A stretch of 53,311 nt of DNA, from contig JABSRU010000017.1 of assembly GCA_013214965.1 (NCBI GenBank), positions 41,208 to 94,518 on the forward strand. Direction: 5' to 3'. The translations under genes were made by a program, and so were the position numbers. The DNA is from Gammaproteobacteria bacterium. Its GTDB lineage: Bacteria; Pseudomonadota; Gammaproteobacteria; Enterobacterales; Psychrobiaceae. Of this stretch, positions 43,371 through 52,268 are shown in pieces; the stretch's first letter is position 1, and every line of letters begins with the position of its first letter. The notes under the pieces were generated by a model. The model made no database searches and was not told where the DNA came from. It saw nothing but the letters and a program-made list of their open reading frames with translations.

Positions 43371-43398
43371 GTTATTTTGCTTATTTAAGCTAAATAAC
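43371..43398 (-). promoter_or_regulatory. Palindrome upstream of the RRM gene
   Basis: GTTATTTTGCTT (43371-43382) and AAGCTAAATAAC (43387-43398) pair at 11 of 12 positions around ATTT. It lies 38 nt after the LysR stop and about 60 nt before the RRM start on the minus strand. It may end LysR transcription or be a control element of the RRM gene; no U-tract is seen. Confidence 0.4.
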
Positions 43399-43435
43399 AG
43401 AGTTAGCGCCCACATTGCGACTTGGCAAGTGAATG

Positions 43436-44329
43436 TTACCTCCGTTCTTTCTGACATAAATCTTCAATAATCTTGGCCAGCTTTCTGGTGGCAGGACCAG
43501 CACTGTCGATGTCGGGGATGACCAGCTTGCAGTTAATCTGGCGTGTTTGTCCGACCGCTAGATTCAATGGCGTTAACGTACCAGCCTTGATCGCCGTAGC
43601 AACGAAGCTTTGTGGAATCCATGCAAAGCCTAAGCCACGTTCTAACATCGCCACCGAACTTGCAAAGTTACTAACGGTCCAGCGCTGTTCTGAATTGAGC
43701 CAGCCAACATTTTGATTCCGTTTTATGCCGCCGTCTTTAACCACTATTTGGCGGTGTTGCTTTAAATCATGCTCGGTCAACTCGCGGGACAGTTGTTGCA
43801 GTGGGTGATTCGGACTGCTTAAGGCAATAAAATTAACCGGATAAAGGATATTTCCTAAGTAGCCAGGGGGCAAATTTGTGGCGATAACTAAATTAGCGTG
43901 GCCACTAAGCAATGCTTCTTCGGTTGCTGATAATGTTGTTTCAACAATGATTATCCGGCAGCCATCACTGATCGGTTCGAAAGCTTCAATCGCTTGATGC
44001 AGAATTTCCATTGGAAAAATAGCATCAACGACAATGGTGATTTCAGCTTCCCAGTCCTGAGCTAAACTTTTAGCCACTTTTTCCAGCGAATTTGCCTCCA
44101 CCAATAATTGTTGCGAGCGACGAAGTAAAACCTCACCGGCTTTAGTGAGCTCGGCTTTACGGCCTTTTAGCACCAAAATGCCGACCGGCAATTGAGCCTG
44201 CAAGGTTTTGATGGTGTAACTAACCGCAGACTGACTCTTATGTAATGCTTCGGCAGCGAGTGAAAAACTGCCGTATTTGACCACTGCACTTAACACTGCC
44301 CATTGTTCTAATGTTGTTCGTGGGATCAT
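43436..44329 (-). CDS. LysR-family regulator divergent from azoreductase
   Basis: This 297-residue LysR regulator has the HTH LSAVVKYGSFSLAAEALHKS near 12 and QSAVSYTIKTLQAQLPVGIL near 32. The effector domain follows from about residue 90. The short 98-bp gap to the divergent azoreductase gene contains the palindrome ATTGATTCAAT (44331-44341). It most likely controls azoR and itself. The substrate that triggers it is not readable. Confidence 0.9.
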   Translation of the reverse strand: MIPRTTLEQWAVLSAVVKYGSFSLAAEALHKSQSAVSYTIKTLQAQLPVGILVLKGRKAELTKAGEVLLRRSQQLLVEANSLEKVAKSLAQDWEAEITIVVDAIFPMEILHQAIEAFEPISDGCRIIIVETTLSATEEALLSGHANLVIATNLPPGYLGNILYPVNFIALSSPNHPLQQLSRELTEHDLKQHRQIVVKDGGIKRNQNVGWLNSEQRWTVSNFASSVAMLERGLGFAWIPQSFVATAIKAGTLTPLNLAVGQTRQINCKLVIPDIDSAGPATRKLAKIIEDLCQKERR

Positions 44330-44427
44330 GATTGATTCAATATGTTGATTGATATAACCAGTTTATTGCAGATATTGAGCAAGAAAACAAATGTATTATA
44401 GTTTTAACTTAACCAGCGAGACCATAA

Positions 44428-45033
44428 TTGATGAAAATCTTACAAATTAAAACCAGTATTCTAAGCCAGTACAGCACCTCTAATCAGCTAAGTAATGAAT
44501 TTGTCGATCAGTATATGACAAAGCACAGCGCTGCCAAATTAGAGATCTTAGATTTTGAAACTACAGCGATACCACACCTTGATAGCAAATTACTTAGCGC
44601 GTTAAGCACAGATCAGTCTGAGCGCTCAAATGAACAAGTAAAACAAGTCGCTTTTGCCGATAGCTTAATTGAACAATTACAGGATAGTGATGTAATTGTA
44701 TTGGGCCTACCAATGTACAATTTTAATGTGCCGTCAATGTTAAGTTCTTATTTCGATCACGTTGCTCGTGCTGGCGTTACCTTTAATTATACCGCCACCG
44801 GTCCAGTGGGTTTGCTTAAAAATAAAAAGGTCTATGTCATGGCAACTCGTGGCGGAATTCATCGGGATTTACCATCAGACACTCAAACGGGCTATCTCAC
44901 ACAAATCTTTGGTTTTCTTGGAATAACAGATGTTGAATTTATTTATGCCGAAGGTCTGAATATGGACGATAGCATCAAAGAGCAAGGGTTAAAGCAAGCC
45001 AGAGCAGCAATTACGACCACCGTTGCTGGTTGA
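44428..45033 (+). CDS. azoR: FMN-dependent NADH-azoreductase AzoR
   Basis: This 201-residue flavodoxin-fold enzyme reduces quinones and azo compounds with NADH. Family pieces are ILQIKTSILSQYSTSNQLSN at the start (FMN phosphate loop), LPMYNFNVPSMLSSYFDHVA near 94 and the FMN-binding MATRGGIHRDLPSDTQTGYL near 138, ending in FGFLGITDVEFIYAEGLNM. It is divergent from a LysR regulator, an arrangement common for azoR. Quinone or electrophile defence is the likely role. Confidence 0.92.
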   Translation: MMKILQIKTSILSQYSTSNQLSNEFVDQYMTKHSAAKLEILDFETTAIPHLDSKLLSALSTDQSERSNEQVKQVAFADSLIEQLQDSDVIVLGLPMYNFNVPSMLSSYFDHVARAGVTFNYTATGPVGLLKNKKVYVMATRGGIHRDLPSDTQTGYLTQIFGFLGITDVEFIYAEGLNMDDSIKEQGLKQARAAITTTVAG

Positions 45034-45094
45034 CATCGGGCTCATTTGTTGATTATCTAGCTGAAATTAAACTCGGTGTGGGATCATTAACTCA

Positions 45095-45655
45095 ATGAAA
45101 GTAGTAGCGATCAGTGGCGTTTCAGGTAGCGGTAAAACATCGGTGATTATGCAATTATCAGAGCAGTTAGATTGCCCGTATTTACTGTTTGATGATTATA
45201 CCGATGAAAACACTTACCCAAAAGATATGAAACATTGGTTAAAAAACGGTGCAAATGTTTCAGAAATTACTACACCAAAATTTGTAAAGGCGCTGCTTAA
45301 CTTAACAGCAAACGCCAACAGCGATTATGTTTTTATTGAAGAACCATTTGGCCGGCGAAGAGATTCAGTTTCTTCGCTAATTGATACTGTTATTTTATTA
45401 GATCAGCCGATGGAGGTGTGTCTGTCACGGGTGATGACGCGAAGTATTAAAAAATCATCTAGCGATTCGTTAATTTTTATCCCTAAATATTTATCAATGT
45501 ATGACGATTATTTTCGAGAAATATATATCGAAACAACTAATCAAGTTCGTATCGACAGCGACATGATCATTCAAGAAGTCCTATCAATTGAATCAACAAC
45601 AAAGCTCATTGCAAACTGGTTAGCGTTATCTACCTCAGAAGCCACAGAAATATGA
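45095..45655 (+). CDS. P-loop NTPase, nucleoside-kinase-like, function unknown
   Basis: This 186-residue protein has a Walker A at its start (AISGVSGSGKTSVIMQL, residues 4-20) and LLFDDYTDENTYPKDMKHWL near 32. VFIEEPFGRRRD near 88 could hold the Walker B acid, and a lid-like region rich in basic residues, CLSRVMTRSIKKSSSD, lies near 110. This looks like a small uridine-kinase or adenylate-kinase-like P-loop protein, but I cannot name a substrate. It follows azoR by 61 nt. The region after it (45656-45906) has no intact gene. Confidence 0.7.
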   Translation: MKVVAISGVSGSGKTSVIMQLSEQLDCPYLLFDDYTDENTYPKDMKHWLKNGANVSEITTPKFVKALLNLTANANSDYVFIEEPFGRRRDSVSSLIDTVILLDQPMEVCLSRVMTRSIKKSSSDSLIFIPKYLSMYDDYFREIYIETTNQVRIDSDMIIQEVLSIESTTKLIANWLALSTSEATEI

Positions 45656-45906
45656 TGATAATGACGCCAAACTTTTGGTCGCGTGTTAGTGAATAACATA
45701 ACTCGCTATCGCGCAAAAGTGAGTTAGATTGAGCCTTAGTGGTCAGTTTGATTTCTTCAGTTCGCCATACTTTATCTAATGCGTCCAGCATTGCACCGGC
45801 AGTTTATTGATGCTAAATTATTGAATAATTGCGTCAGACATTAAAACTCATTGAATTTAATTGATATTTTATGGTTTCCCTCTTTAATTTATGCTTCTAG
45901 TCCATA

Positions 45907-47913
45907 ATGGAGTTCTTTTTGACTAATATGAATAAAAAAATACTAAAATCATTAATGTATGTTTCCTATATTCAAAAAGGAAATAAACCAAGGCATTCAA
46001 CGGAAGCTTTAAAACATTTTGTGGAGTTTTTGAGCGTAATTGAAAAATGTTCGATTAATAAAGAAAAACACCCAATAAAGATTGGTATCACGACCCCTGA
46101 AGGAAATGTCGACCTAGACCTTTTAGAAGATTGTGGTTATGTTTTACATCACTTGTTTTCAATGATAATTACCTCGCCAGATGAAAAGAAATTCGAAAAA
46201 TATTTTAAAGCATCAACATCATTTCTTGAATCGAAAGACGTTTCTATTCTCTCCAAAATATGCATTATTGATATGGAAAATCAATCCTTTAAGGATGGTT
46301 TAGAACGGGCTTTTTCAACAGTGACAATTGGCTTGTCAGCGTTAGAAGCAAGAATGAAGTTGTGTGGTTTAGCATTATCTAATCCTGATGATGAATGTTT
46401 TGGAAATGAACAATCTATCCGTAATATTTATGAGAAATATGCATCTAAATCTATTGAATACCATGTGAATAAAGGGCAATTACTTCAAGCTGAGGACTTC
46501 TTGAAATCTCGATTACTGTTAGCTAAATCTTCAAATGAGAAAGCTATTTTAGTAAATTCTATTGTATCGCATAGTTCATCATTTAACTTAAGTAGTAAAT
46601 CAGAGCTCAACTGCCTACTCGAAGAGCATGAAGAATCACTAGAACCACAAGATTTAGAGTTTTTGAGTAGCACAATAAATACAGAGCCAGGAGGCTTGGT
46701 TGTACAAAGCTTTTCCTTCGGTAATGGAACCTTGTCTATAAACTCCACAGAAGATAAAGAAATAGTCACTATTATTCGTTTTTCAATACCTAACACTTGT
46801 AATGAAAACAAACCCCAAGAGATCCAAATAGATGAAAACGTAACGATGCTATTGTCGCCTGTTTCAGTATTCTGGGCCGATCCTATGTTCAAAATCATGA
46901 GTGGTTGGAAAATTGCGAATATGGGGTGGAGTCATTTTTGTGATGTAGAACCACAGGAAGGGAATAGCTACACTCACGTACAACTAATACTCCAAGGCTT
47001 ATATATTCCTGACGTTGTATTAAAGGATGATAGCTATGATCCTATAGATTTTTCTGAAAAAGAAGCATTAATGGGGCGAACGTATTATCCACACAAAGAA
47101 TTTGTAATAAAGACCTTTTTGGAAAATATCCCACTGCTTAAACAACACTTAGATATTGAAACTGAAGATATAAGTATCAATTTATTTTCTAACTATTTTG
47201 TTCAGCATGTTGATTCTGTAACTGGAGGAAATATTCACCATAAATTGTATGCTATGACTAATCCTAATTCATACTCAAAGACTCTTACCCGGTTTGTTGA
47301 ACGATTAAATAGTGTCAACTTATCAGATGCTTTAGTCGATGTTCGAGAACTTTTGACGTCAACTAAAATTGAAACCGAAAAAACATTGAAGGAGTTTGTT
47401 TTTAGATGTGTAGATATATGTGTAAAACATAATATTGAAAATCATGGAGGTTATAGATATTTATGGAAAAATGATCAAAATGGTATTCAAATCCCTTGCA
47501 GAGAGCCAGAGTCACAACCCTATATATACAGCCATCTAAAAGTTGTTTTTGATTTTATGGGAATACAATTATCTAGAGAAGTAGAGAGTTCAAACGGTGA
47601 AGTCGATTTCTTGATATCGTATACCAATAATCATAATAAACTATTAAAACTCTGTGTAGAATTAAAGTTAGCTCACTCTACAGGTGTTGAAAAAGGGTTA
47701 ACAAAGCAGCTCCCTGCATATTTGAAAGGTGAGCGTTGTAAGTATGGGATTTATCTTGTTCTCTGGTATAAGTGTAACTTGTTCGATAAACCAACAAAAT
47801 ATACAACTCTAAGTGAATTAGAAACTAGGCTAAATACAATAAATACTTGTAACACCATATCTAATATTGTGATTGACTGTACTAAGCCGACGTCACCATC
47901 AATGTTAAAGTGA
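45907..47913 (+). CDS. Large protein of unknown family with C-terminal PD-(D/E)XK-type nuclease motif
   Basis: I do not recognise this 668-residue protein as a whole. Residues 1 to about 270 look alpha-helical with SALEARMKLCGLAL near 145. The middle (270-430) looks beta-rich. The C-terminal 140 residues carry a restriction-nuclease-like core: REVESSNGEVDFLI with D567, then CVELKLAHS with E585 and K587, and later GLTKQLPAYLKGERCKYGIY, the glutamine/tyrosine helix common in such folds. Codons are AT-rich, with more AGA and ATA than the neighbours. It stands alone between gene remnants, typical of defence genes. Defence is inferred. Starts at 45907 or 45928 are possible; neither has a good ribosome site. 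Confidence 0.6.
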   Translation: MEFFLTNMNKKILKSLMYVSYIQKGNKPRHSTEALKHFVEFLSVIEKCSINKEKHPIKIGITTPEGNVDLDLLEDCGYVLHHLFSMIITSPDEKKFEKYFKASTSFLESKDVSILSKICIIDMENQSFKDGLERAFSTVTIGLSALEARMKLCGLALSNPDDECFGNEQSIRNIYEKYASKSIEYHVNKGQLLQAEDFLKSRLLLAKSSNEKAILVNSIVSHSSSFNLSSKSELNCLLEEHEESLEPQDLEFLSSTINTEPGGLVVQSFSFGNGTLSINSTEDKEIVTIIRFSIPNTCNENKPQEIQIDENVTMLLSPVSVFWADPMFKIMSGWKIANMGWSHFCDVEPQEGNSYTHVQLILQGLYIPDVVLKDDSYDPIDFSEKEALMGRTYYPHKEFVIKTFLENIPLLKQHLDIETEDISINLFSNYFVQHVDSVTGGNIHHKLYAMTNPNSYSKTLTRFVERLNSVNLSDALVDVRELLTSTKIETEKTLKEFVFRCVDICVKHNIENHGGYRYLWKNDQNGIQIPCREPESQPYIYSHLKVVFDFMGIQLSREVESSNGEVDFLISYTNNHNKLLKLCVELKLAHSTGVEKGLTKQLPAYLKGERCKYGIYLVLWYKCNLFDKPTKYTTLSELETRLNTINTCNTISNIVIDCTKPTSPSMLK

Positions 47914-48411
47914 CAAATAGATAAAGAAAATTAAGATGAACAACTAATATTTTATCCGCTTCATATTGAAATGGCATACAAAAACTAATCCCATATTCAA
48001 CATTGGCACAATAAATCCTAAGGCGCTATGTGCCCCTTTGCGCCTTACGAACATTATAATGGTACTACGCACCCGTTCGCGTGCTTCTCGCACCAATGCT
48101 TAGGTAAATCAACGATGGAAAAATCAGGTAAGCCATTGCTTAAATTCGCTTCAACCATCACCAGTGGCGCATCCACCCTAACTTTTGCTCGACTGTAAAC
48201 AATAGCAAATGGCATAACGAGTACACCTCACTGAATAATTAAGCATTGAACAAGATAAAATGAGTGGTTAACTAACCTGAATACCGGATAAGCGAGTTAA
48301 CTAAATTCATAAGCAACCATTGAAAACCTCAACTATCTTTATTATGGTTTAGAGTGTACAAATACTGGAAAAAAAATTCAGTTCCAACGCCACCAGCCTC
48401 AAGGAGTTCGT
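47914..48411. other. Gene-free stretch with comM remnant and hairpin
   Basis: This 498-bp gap contains a comM 5' fragment on the minus strand (48040-48215). It also holds an inverted repeat TAAGGCGC (48019-48026) and GCGCCTTA (48040-48047). The rest, including the 190 bp before the S41 gene, shows only a ribosome site (AGGAG at about 48401) and no other feature I can support. Confidence 0.6.
48040..48215 (-). pseudogene. 5' fragment of comM (YifB, Mg-chelatase-like helicase)
   Basis: From the ATG at 48215 the minus strand reads MPFAIVYSRAKVRVDAPLVM, then VEANLSNGLPDFSIVDLP, the unmistakable N-terminus of ComM. A frameshift follows: the original frame ends at 48054, and the neighbouring frame continues with ALVREARERVRSTII, also ComM. 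Only about 60 of roughly 500 codons remain. ComM is a branch-migration helicase used in natural transformation, and its gene is a known island insertion site in other bacteria. Confidence 0.85.
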
Positions 48412-49647
48412 ATGAAGTTATGTTTGTTTTTATTTTTCCTCATTGTGCCACCTTATTCTTACGGCGACCCCCTTGCCGATGTCAAACGTTGGGAGAATGA
48501 TATAGATTTTTATGTTGAAAATTTAACGGATAAACATATCGACCTCTTTCACTCAATCTCTAAGCAGGAATTCAGCAACGAATTAATCAAGCTTAAGCGT
48601 AGCTTATCAACAATGACAACTAATCAGGTGTTGGTTGCGATGATGAAGCTAACCCATAGCATTGGTGATGGGCATACCTCTTTTCCATTATGGAATGCTA
48701 ATTTAAAGCGCTTTCCTTTCCAGTTGAAAATGCTAGATAAAGCTCTTTATGTCGTTAAAACTACCGATACTTATCAACACCTTCTTGGTGCAAAACTTGA
48801 ATCAATTAACAATTTCAATTCGAGCGATGTATTTCAGTTATTTGCAAAGCTGACCCCTTTTAGTGAAAATAAATACTCGACACGCGTACGAGTTGCTCAA
48901 TACATTCCAACCGCTGAATTACTTAATGGTTTAGGGATTATTAATGACATATCCAGTGCTCGATTTACTTTTCTTATTGGTGAAAAGCTCATTGAACTGC
49001 AACTAAAGTCAAATGATTCATACGAATTCAATGCTGCTCTATCATATATCGACGACACGTTATTTCGCTATGAGGGTAAAGTAAGTAGTAACCTTTGGTT
49101 TGGTTCATCTAAAAATAAAAAGATAATTTACGTTAAGTTTCGTCGCTACACTTCAATGACAAAAATGGCGTCTTTGGCAGAAGATTTATTGTCATTTATT
49201 AATGACAATAAATCAGAAAAATTGATTATTGATCTTAGAGATAATTATGGCGGTGATTTTTTTGTCGGCTTAAAACTAGCCCAACTACTTGTGCTAGCTG
49301 ACAGTATCGATTGGAAAAATGGTGTTTTTGTGCTTATTGATAATGTCACGTTCTCTGCCGCCATGAGTAATGCGGCTCAATTTTCACAATTATTAAATGC
49401 GAAATTAGTTGGGGAACCAACAGGGGCTAAACCTTCAGGCTATCAAGATATGGGCCAATTTATTTTACCAAATTCCAAACTTGAGGTGACTTACTCTAAA
49501 CGTCTATATCATTTCAAAGAAGATAACCGAGATGCTTTATACCCAGCGGTGACAATTGAACTATCGATCAATGATTATATTAAGAAAAATGACAAACAAT
49601 TAAACTGGGTGCTAACTATGGTCGGCTGGAATAAAACGTCTGACTAG
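48412..49647 (+). CDS. Exported S41-family peptidase-like protein
   Basis: This 411-residue protein has a signal peptide (KLCLFLFFLIVPPYSYG, cleaved near YG-DP). The N-terminal helical part includes MKLTHSIGDGHTSFPL near 80. The C-terminal tail-specific-protease fold has KLIIDLRDNYGGDFFVGLKL near 268 and the nucleophile segment VLIDNVTFSAAMSNAAQFSQ near 300 (Ser in TFSAA), then LVGEPTGAKPSGY near 328. No PDZ domain is obvious. It is probably periplasmic or lipid-anchored elsewhere; the substrate is unknown. AGGAG precedes the ATG by 5 nt. Confidence 0.83.
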   Translation: MKLCLFLFFLIVPPYSYGDPLADVKRWENDIDFYVENLTDKHIDLFHSISKQEFSNELIKLKRSLSTMTTNQVLVAMMKLTHSIGDGHTSFPLWNANLKRFPFQLKMLDKALYVVKTTDTYQHLLGAKLESINNFNSSDVFQLFAKLTPFSENKYSTRVRVAQYIPTAELLNGLGIINDISSARFTFLIGEKLIELQLKSNDSYEFNAALSYIDDTLFRYEGKVSSNLWFGSSKNKKIIYVKFRRYTSMTKMASLAEDLLSFINDNKSEKLIIDLRDNYGGDFFVGLKLAQLLVLADSIDWKNGVFVLIDNVTFSAAMSNAAQFSQLLNAKLVGEPTGAKPSGYQDMGQFILPNSKLEVTYSKRLYHFKEDNRDALYPAVTIELSINDYIKKNDKQLNWVLTMVGWNKTSD

Positions 49648-49691
49648 GCTAATAGAACTGTTTTCAACTTAATTTAAACAAGGAATAGATT

Positions 49692-50861
49692 TTGACAATA
49701 TGCATATTAGGTGGCGGGATTGGTGGGTTAAGTACTGCTATAGCATTAAAGCAAGCAGGTTTTGAGGTCGATGTTTATGAGCGACACAGTAAACCATCTG
49801 AAATCGGCGCTGGTATCGTATGTTGGCCTAATGCTTCTTTCGTTCTAGAACAACTTGGAGTTTTAGATAAAATTGCCAAAGTTGCCGGTTCAATAAACTA
49901 CATGAATCGTTTTTCATCTAGCGGTGAATCAATAGGCTCTTTAAACATCACAGAGCTAAACCTACTGATGAAGTATCCAAGTTATTCAATTATTCGTAAA
50001 GATCTGATGAATATATTGACCGAGCGCTCGCTTGAATTAAACGTTAACATCCATTATCAACACAATGTTGAGTCACTATCAGATAACAATGGCAAAGCAT
50101 GTGTTCAATTTAGTCACGGTAAACATATCAAACCAGATATCATTATTGGTGCTGATGGTCGAATGAACTCCCTCGCTAGAAAATATGTCAACATTGATAA
50201 CAAGCAAATTTATCAAGGCTTTATTAATTGGATTGGGGTCTTTGAATCCAAGTTTGATGTTTTCACTGAACTTTCAGTGTCAGATTACTGGGGAGAAGGT
50301 GATCGTTTTGGCATAGTACCTATTTCCAAATCAAAAGCTTATTGGGCAGGAGGCACCGTTTCTGAGCACATCAGCGACGCCAGTCCCGTAAGGTATAAAT
50401 CTGAGCTAACTTCGTTATTTAGTCGTTGGCCTAGTATTATTACTAAAATGATTAATGAAACGCCTTTGTCTCGTATCAATAAAATTTATGTTCATGATCA
50501 TGATCCAATTAATAACTGGTCTAAAAATAATGTAATTTTATTAGGTGATGCCGCTCACTCACCTTTACCGACATCGGGGCAAGGTGCCTGCCAAGCATTA
50601 GAAGATGCATGGCATTTAGCCAATTGTTTAAGAAATAACAATGGTGCTGAACTATCGCTAGTCTTTAAGCAATTTTCAGAGCTGAGAATGGCGAAAACAT
50701 CGGGAATTATATTGGGTGGACGGCAGCTAGCCACCTCAATTTTCAATCAGAATGTAGAATATTGCCAGCAAAGAAATTTAGCCAGTAAACAAACTGATTA
50801 TAAAATGGTGGTCGCTGGCATGGCGAAATCCTGGTCCAGTGGATTGCCTATCTGTAGTTGA
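49692..50861 (+). CDS. FAD-dependent aromatic-ring monooxygenase (UbiH/PHBH-like class)
   Basis: This class A flavoprotein monooxygenase of 389 residues has the dinucleotide motif CILGGGIGGLSTAIALKQAG at the start, GAGIVCWPNASFVLEQLG near 38, the DG motif PDIIIGADGRMNSLARKYV near 152 and the FAD ribityl motif VILLGDAAHSPLPTSGQGAC near 278. The start is TTG at 49692, chosen because AGGA lies 6-9 nt before it and the protein begins exactly at the Rossmann strand. The substrate cannot be named. It ends in a palindrome shared with the convergent thiolase gene. Confidence 0.9.
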   Translation: MTICILGGGIGGLSTAIALKQAGFEVDVYERHSKPSEIGAGIVCWPNASFVLEQLGVLDKIAKVAGSINYMNRFSSSGESIGSLNITELNLLMKYPSYSIIRKDLMNILTERSLELNVNIHYQHNVESLSDNNGKACVQFSHGKHIKPDIIIGADGRMNSLARKYVNIDNKQIYQGFINWIGVFESKFDVFTELSVSDYWGEGDRFGIVPISKSKAYWAGGTVSEHISDASPVRYKSELTSLFSRWPSIITKMINETPLSRINKIYVHDHDPINNWSKNNVILLGDAAHSPLPTSGQGACQALEDAWHLANCLRNNNGAELSLVFKQFSELRMAKTSGIILGGRQLATSIFNQNVEYCQQRNLASKQTDYKMVVAGMAKSWSSGLPICS

Positions 50862-50876
50862 TTTTTAAAAATCAAC
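50857..50876. repeat. Palindrome holding both convergent stop codons
   Basis: GTTGATTTTTAAAAATCAAC is a perfect 20-bp palindrome. The TGA stops of the monooxygenase (50859-50861) and thiolase (50874-50872) genes sit symmetrically inside it. It could act as a weak bidirectional terminator. Confidence 0.6.
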
Positions 50877-52050
50877 CAACCTTTTTATACATCGTGACAA
50901 TAGCAGCACCACCTAATCCGAGGTTATGTTGTAAGGCAATATTTGCACCATCAACCTGACGCGCGCCAGCAGTGCCTCGTAAATGCCACACTAACTCCGT
51001 GCATTGGGCTAAGCCAGTAGCTCCCAATGGATGCCCTTTTGACATCAGCCCGCCAGACGGATTAATGACAAATTTACCGCCATAAGTGTTCTGACGATCA
51101 TTAATAAATTTTTCAGCGCCACCAGCCTCACACAATCCTAAACCTTCATAAGTGATGACTTCATTGGGGGTGAAGCAATCGTGTAATTCTATCACTTGAA
51201 CATCTGACGGCCCAATACCTGATTGTTCATAGACTTCACTGGCAGCACGAGCTGTCATTTTTGCACCAATTAAATCAATGGGATTGGTCCAAGTATTAGC
51301 AATATCGGTCACCATTGATTGACCAACGATTTCAACATTGGCTTTTATTTGGTGTTTTTTAGCAAAGGATTCACTGCAAAGCAGCACAGCAGCAGCGCCA
51401 CAAGTTGGTGGGCAAGCCATGAAACGCGTTAAATAAGGAGGATAGATACTTGGAGCATCCATAACTTCTTGGACAGTTAAGGGCGTGGTAAATAGTGAGT
51501 ATGGATTTTTAAGGGCATGACGGCGGGATTTTACGGCTACTTTGGCAAAAATATCAGAGTTCGCCCCATACTTTTCAAGATAAGCGGTACCTGCCTGACC
51601 AAACATTCTTAAAGCCAACGGCCCTTGAGGTGCATTTGAGCATTGTTCAAGTTTTTGCAGCATTGGATCAAATGGCGACTCTCTATCGTCCCATTGGGAT
51701 CCCAAGGCTCCACGTTGCATTTCTTCAAAACCGAATGCTAACGCGCAGTCAACCGCGCCAGAAGCAACGGCTTGGCGAGCCAAAAATAGCGCAGTAGAAC
51801 CAGATGAACAGTTGTTATTAACGTTAATAACGGGAATACCGGTCATTCCAACATCGTAAAGTGCATGTTGACCGCAAGTACTATCGCCATATACATAGCT
51901 TGCGTATGCCTGTTGTACCAAGTTGTAATCGATATTAGCATCTTGTAGTGCGGCTTTAATCGCTGCACTCGCCATCACGCGATAAGGCTCTTGTTGCCCA
52001 GGTTTGCAAAATTTAACCATGCCGACTCCGGCAATCCTTGCATTACTCAT
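50872..52050 (-). CDS. SCP-x-type thiolase family protein
   Basis: This 392-residue thiolase-fold protein of the lipid-transfer/SCP-x branch presumably cleaves or forms acyl-CoA thioesters. The active-site cysteine lies in INVNNNCSSGSTALFLARQA near residue 82. Later motifs are QVIELHDCFTPNEVI near 290, NPSGGLMSKGHPLGATGLAQ near 330 (catalytic histidine in GHPLGATG) and the C-terminal ALQHNLGLGGAAIVTMYKK. AGGGGA precedes the ATG. It usually works with a DUF35/OB-fold partner, and none is adjacent here. Substrate unknown. Confidence 0.88.
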   Translation of the reverse strand: MSNARIAGVGMVKFCKPGQQEPYRVMASAAIKAALQDANIDYNLVQQAYASYVYGDSTCGQHALYDVGMTGIPVINVNNNCSSGSTALFLARQAVASGAVDCALAFGFEEMQRGALGSQWDDRESPFDPMLQKLEQCSNAPQGPLALRMFGQAGTAYLEKYGANSDIFAKVAVKSRRHALKNPYSLFTTPLTVQEVMDAPSIYPPYLTRFMACPPTCGAAAVLLCSESFAKKHQIKANVEIVGQSMVTDIANTWTNPIDLIGAKMTARAASEVYEQSGIGPSDVQVIELHDCFTPNEVITYEGLGLCEAGGAEKFINDRQNTYGGKFVINPSGGLMSKGHPLGATGLAQCTELVWHLRGTAGARQVDGANIALQHNLGLGGAAIVTMYKKVG

Positions 52051-52268
52051 GATAATTTCCCCTTAAACATTTTAATTTCGACAACTCATAATATCAATCA
52101 CTGTGCTCAGTTTGACAGAGAGCGATGACTACGACCATCTAAATTCCTTCTCACTTTCTTAGATTAATATCATCACCTAGCACTAAATCTCTAATATTTT
52201 AAGTAACCTCCCCGACACCGAAGCGTGTATAATACGGGCAATATTTTTTAACTAGATAGACCGACGAT

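Noticed and set aside
45656-45906. Stop-free minus-strand frame reading TAGAMLDALDKVWRTEEIKL
   Set aside because: No start codon context and no family recognised. It may be a remnant but cannot be supported as a gene.
46485-46898. 137-codon minus-strand ORF inside the 668-codon gene
   Set aside because: It is antisense, serine-rich from reverse codons, and overlaps a frame with clear nuclease motifs.
48019-48047. TAAGGCGC/GCGCCTTA hairpin as a terminator of the nuclease-like gene
   Set aside because: It lies over 100 nt after the stop, has a 13-nt loop and lacks a U-tract.
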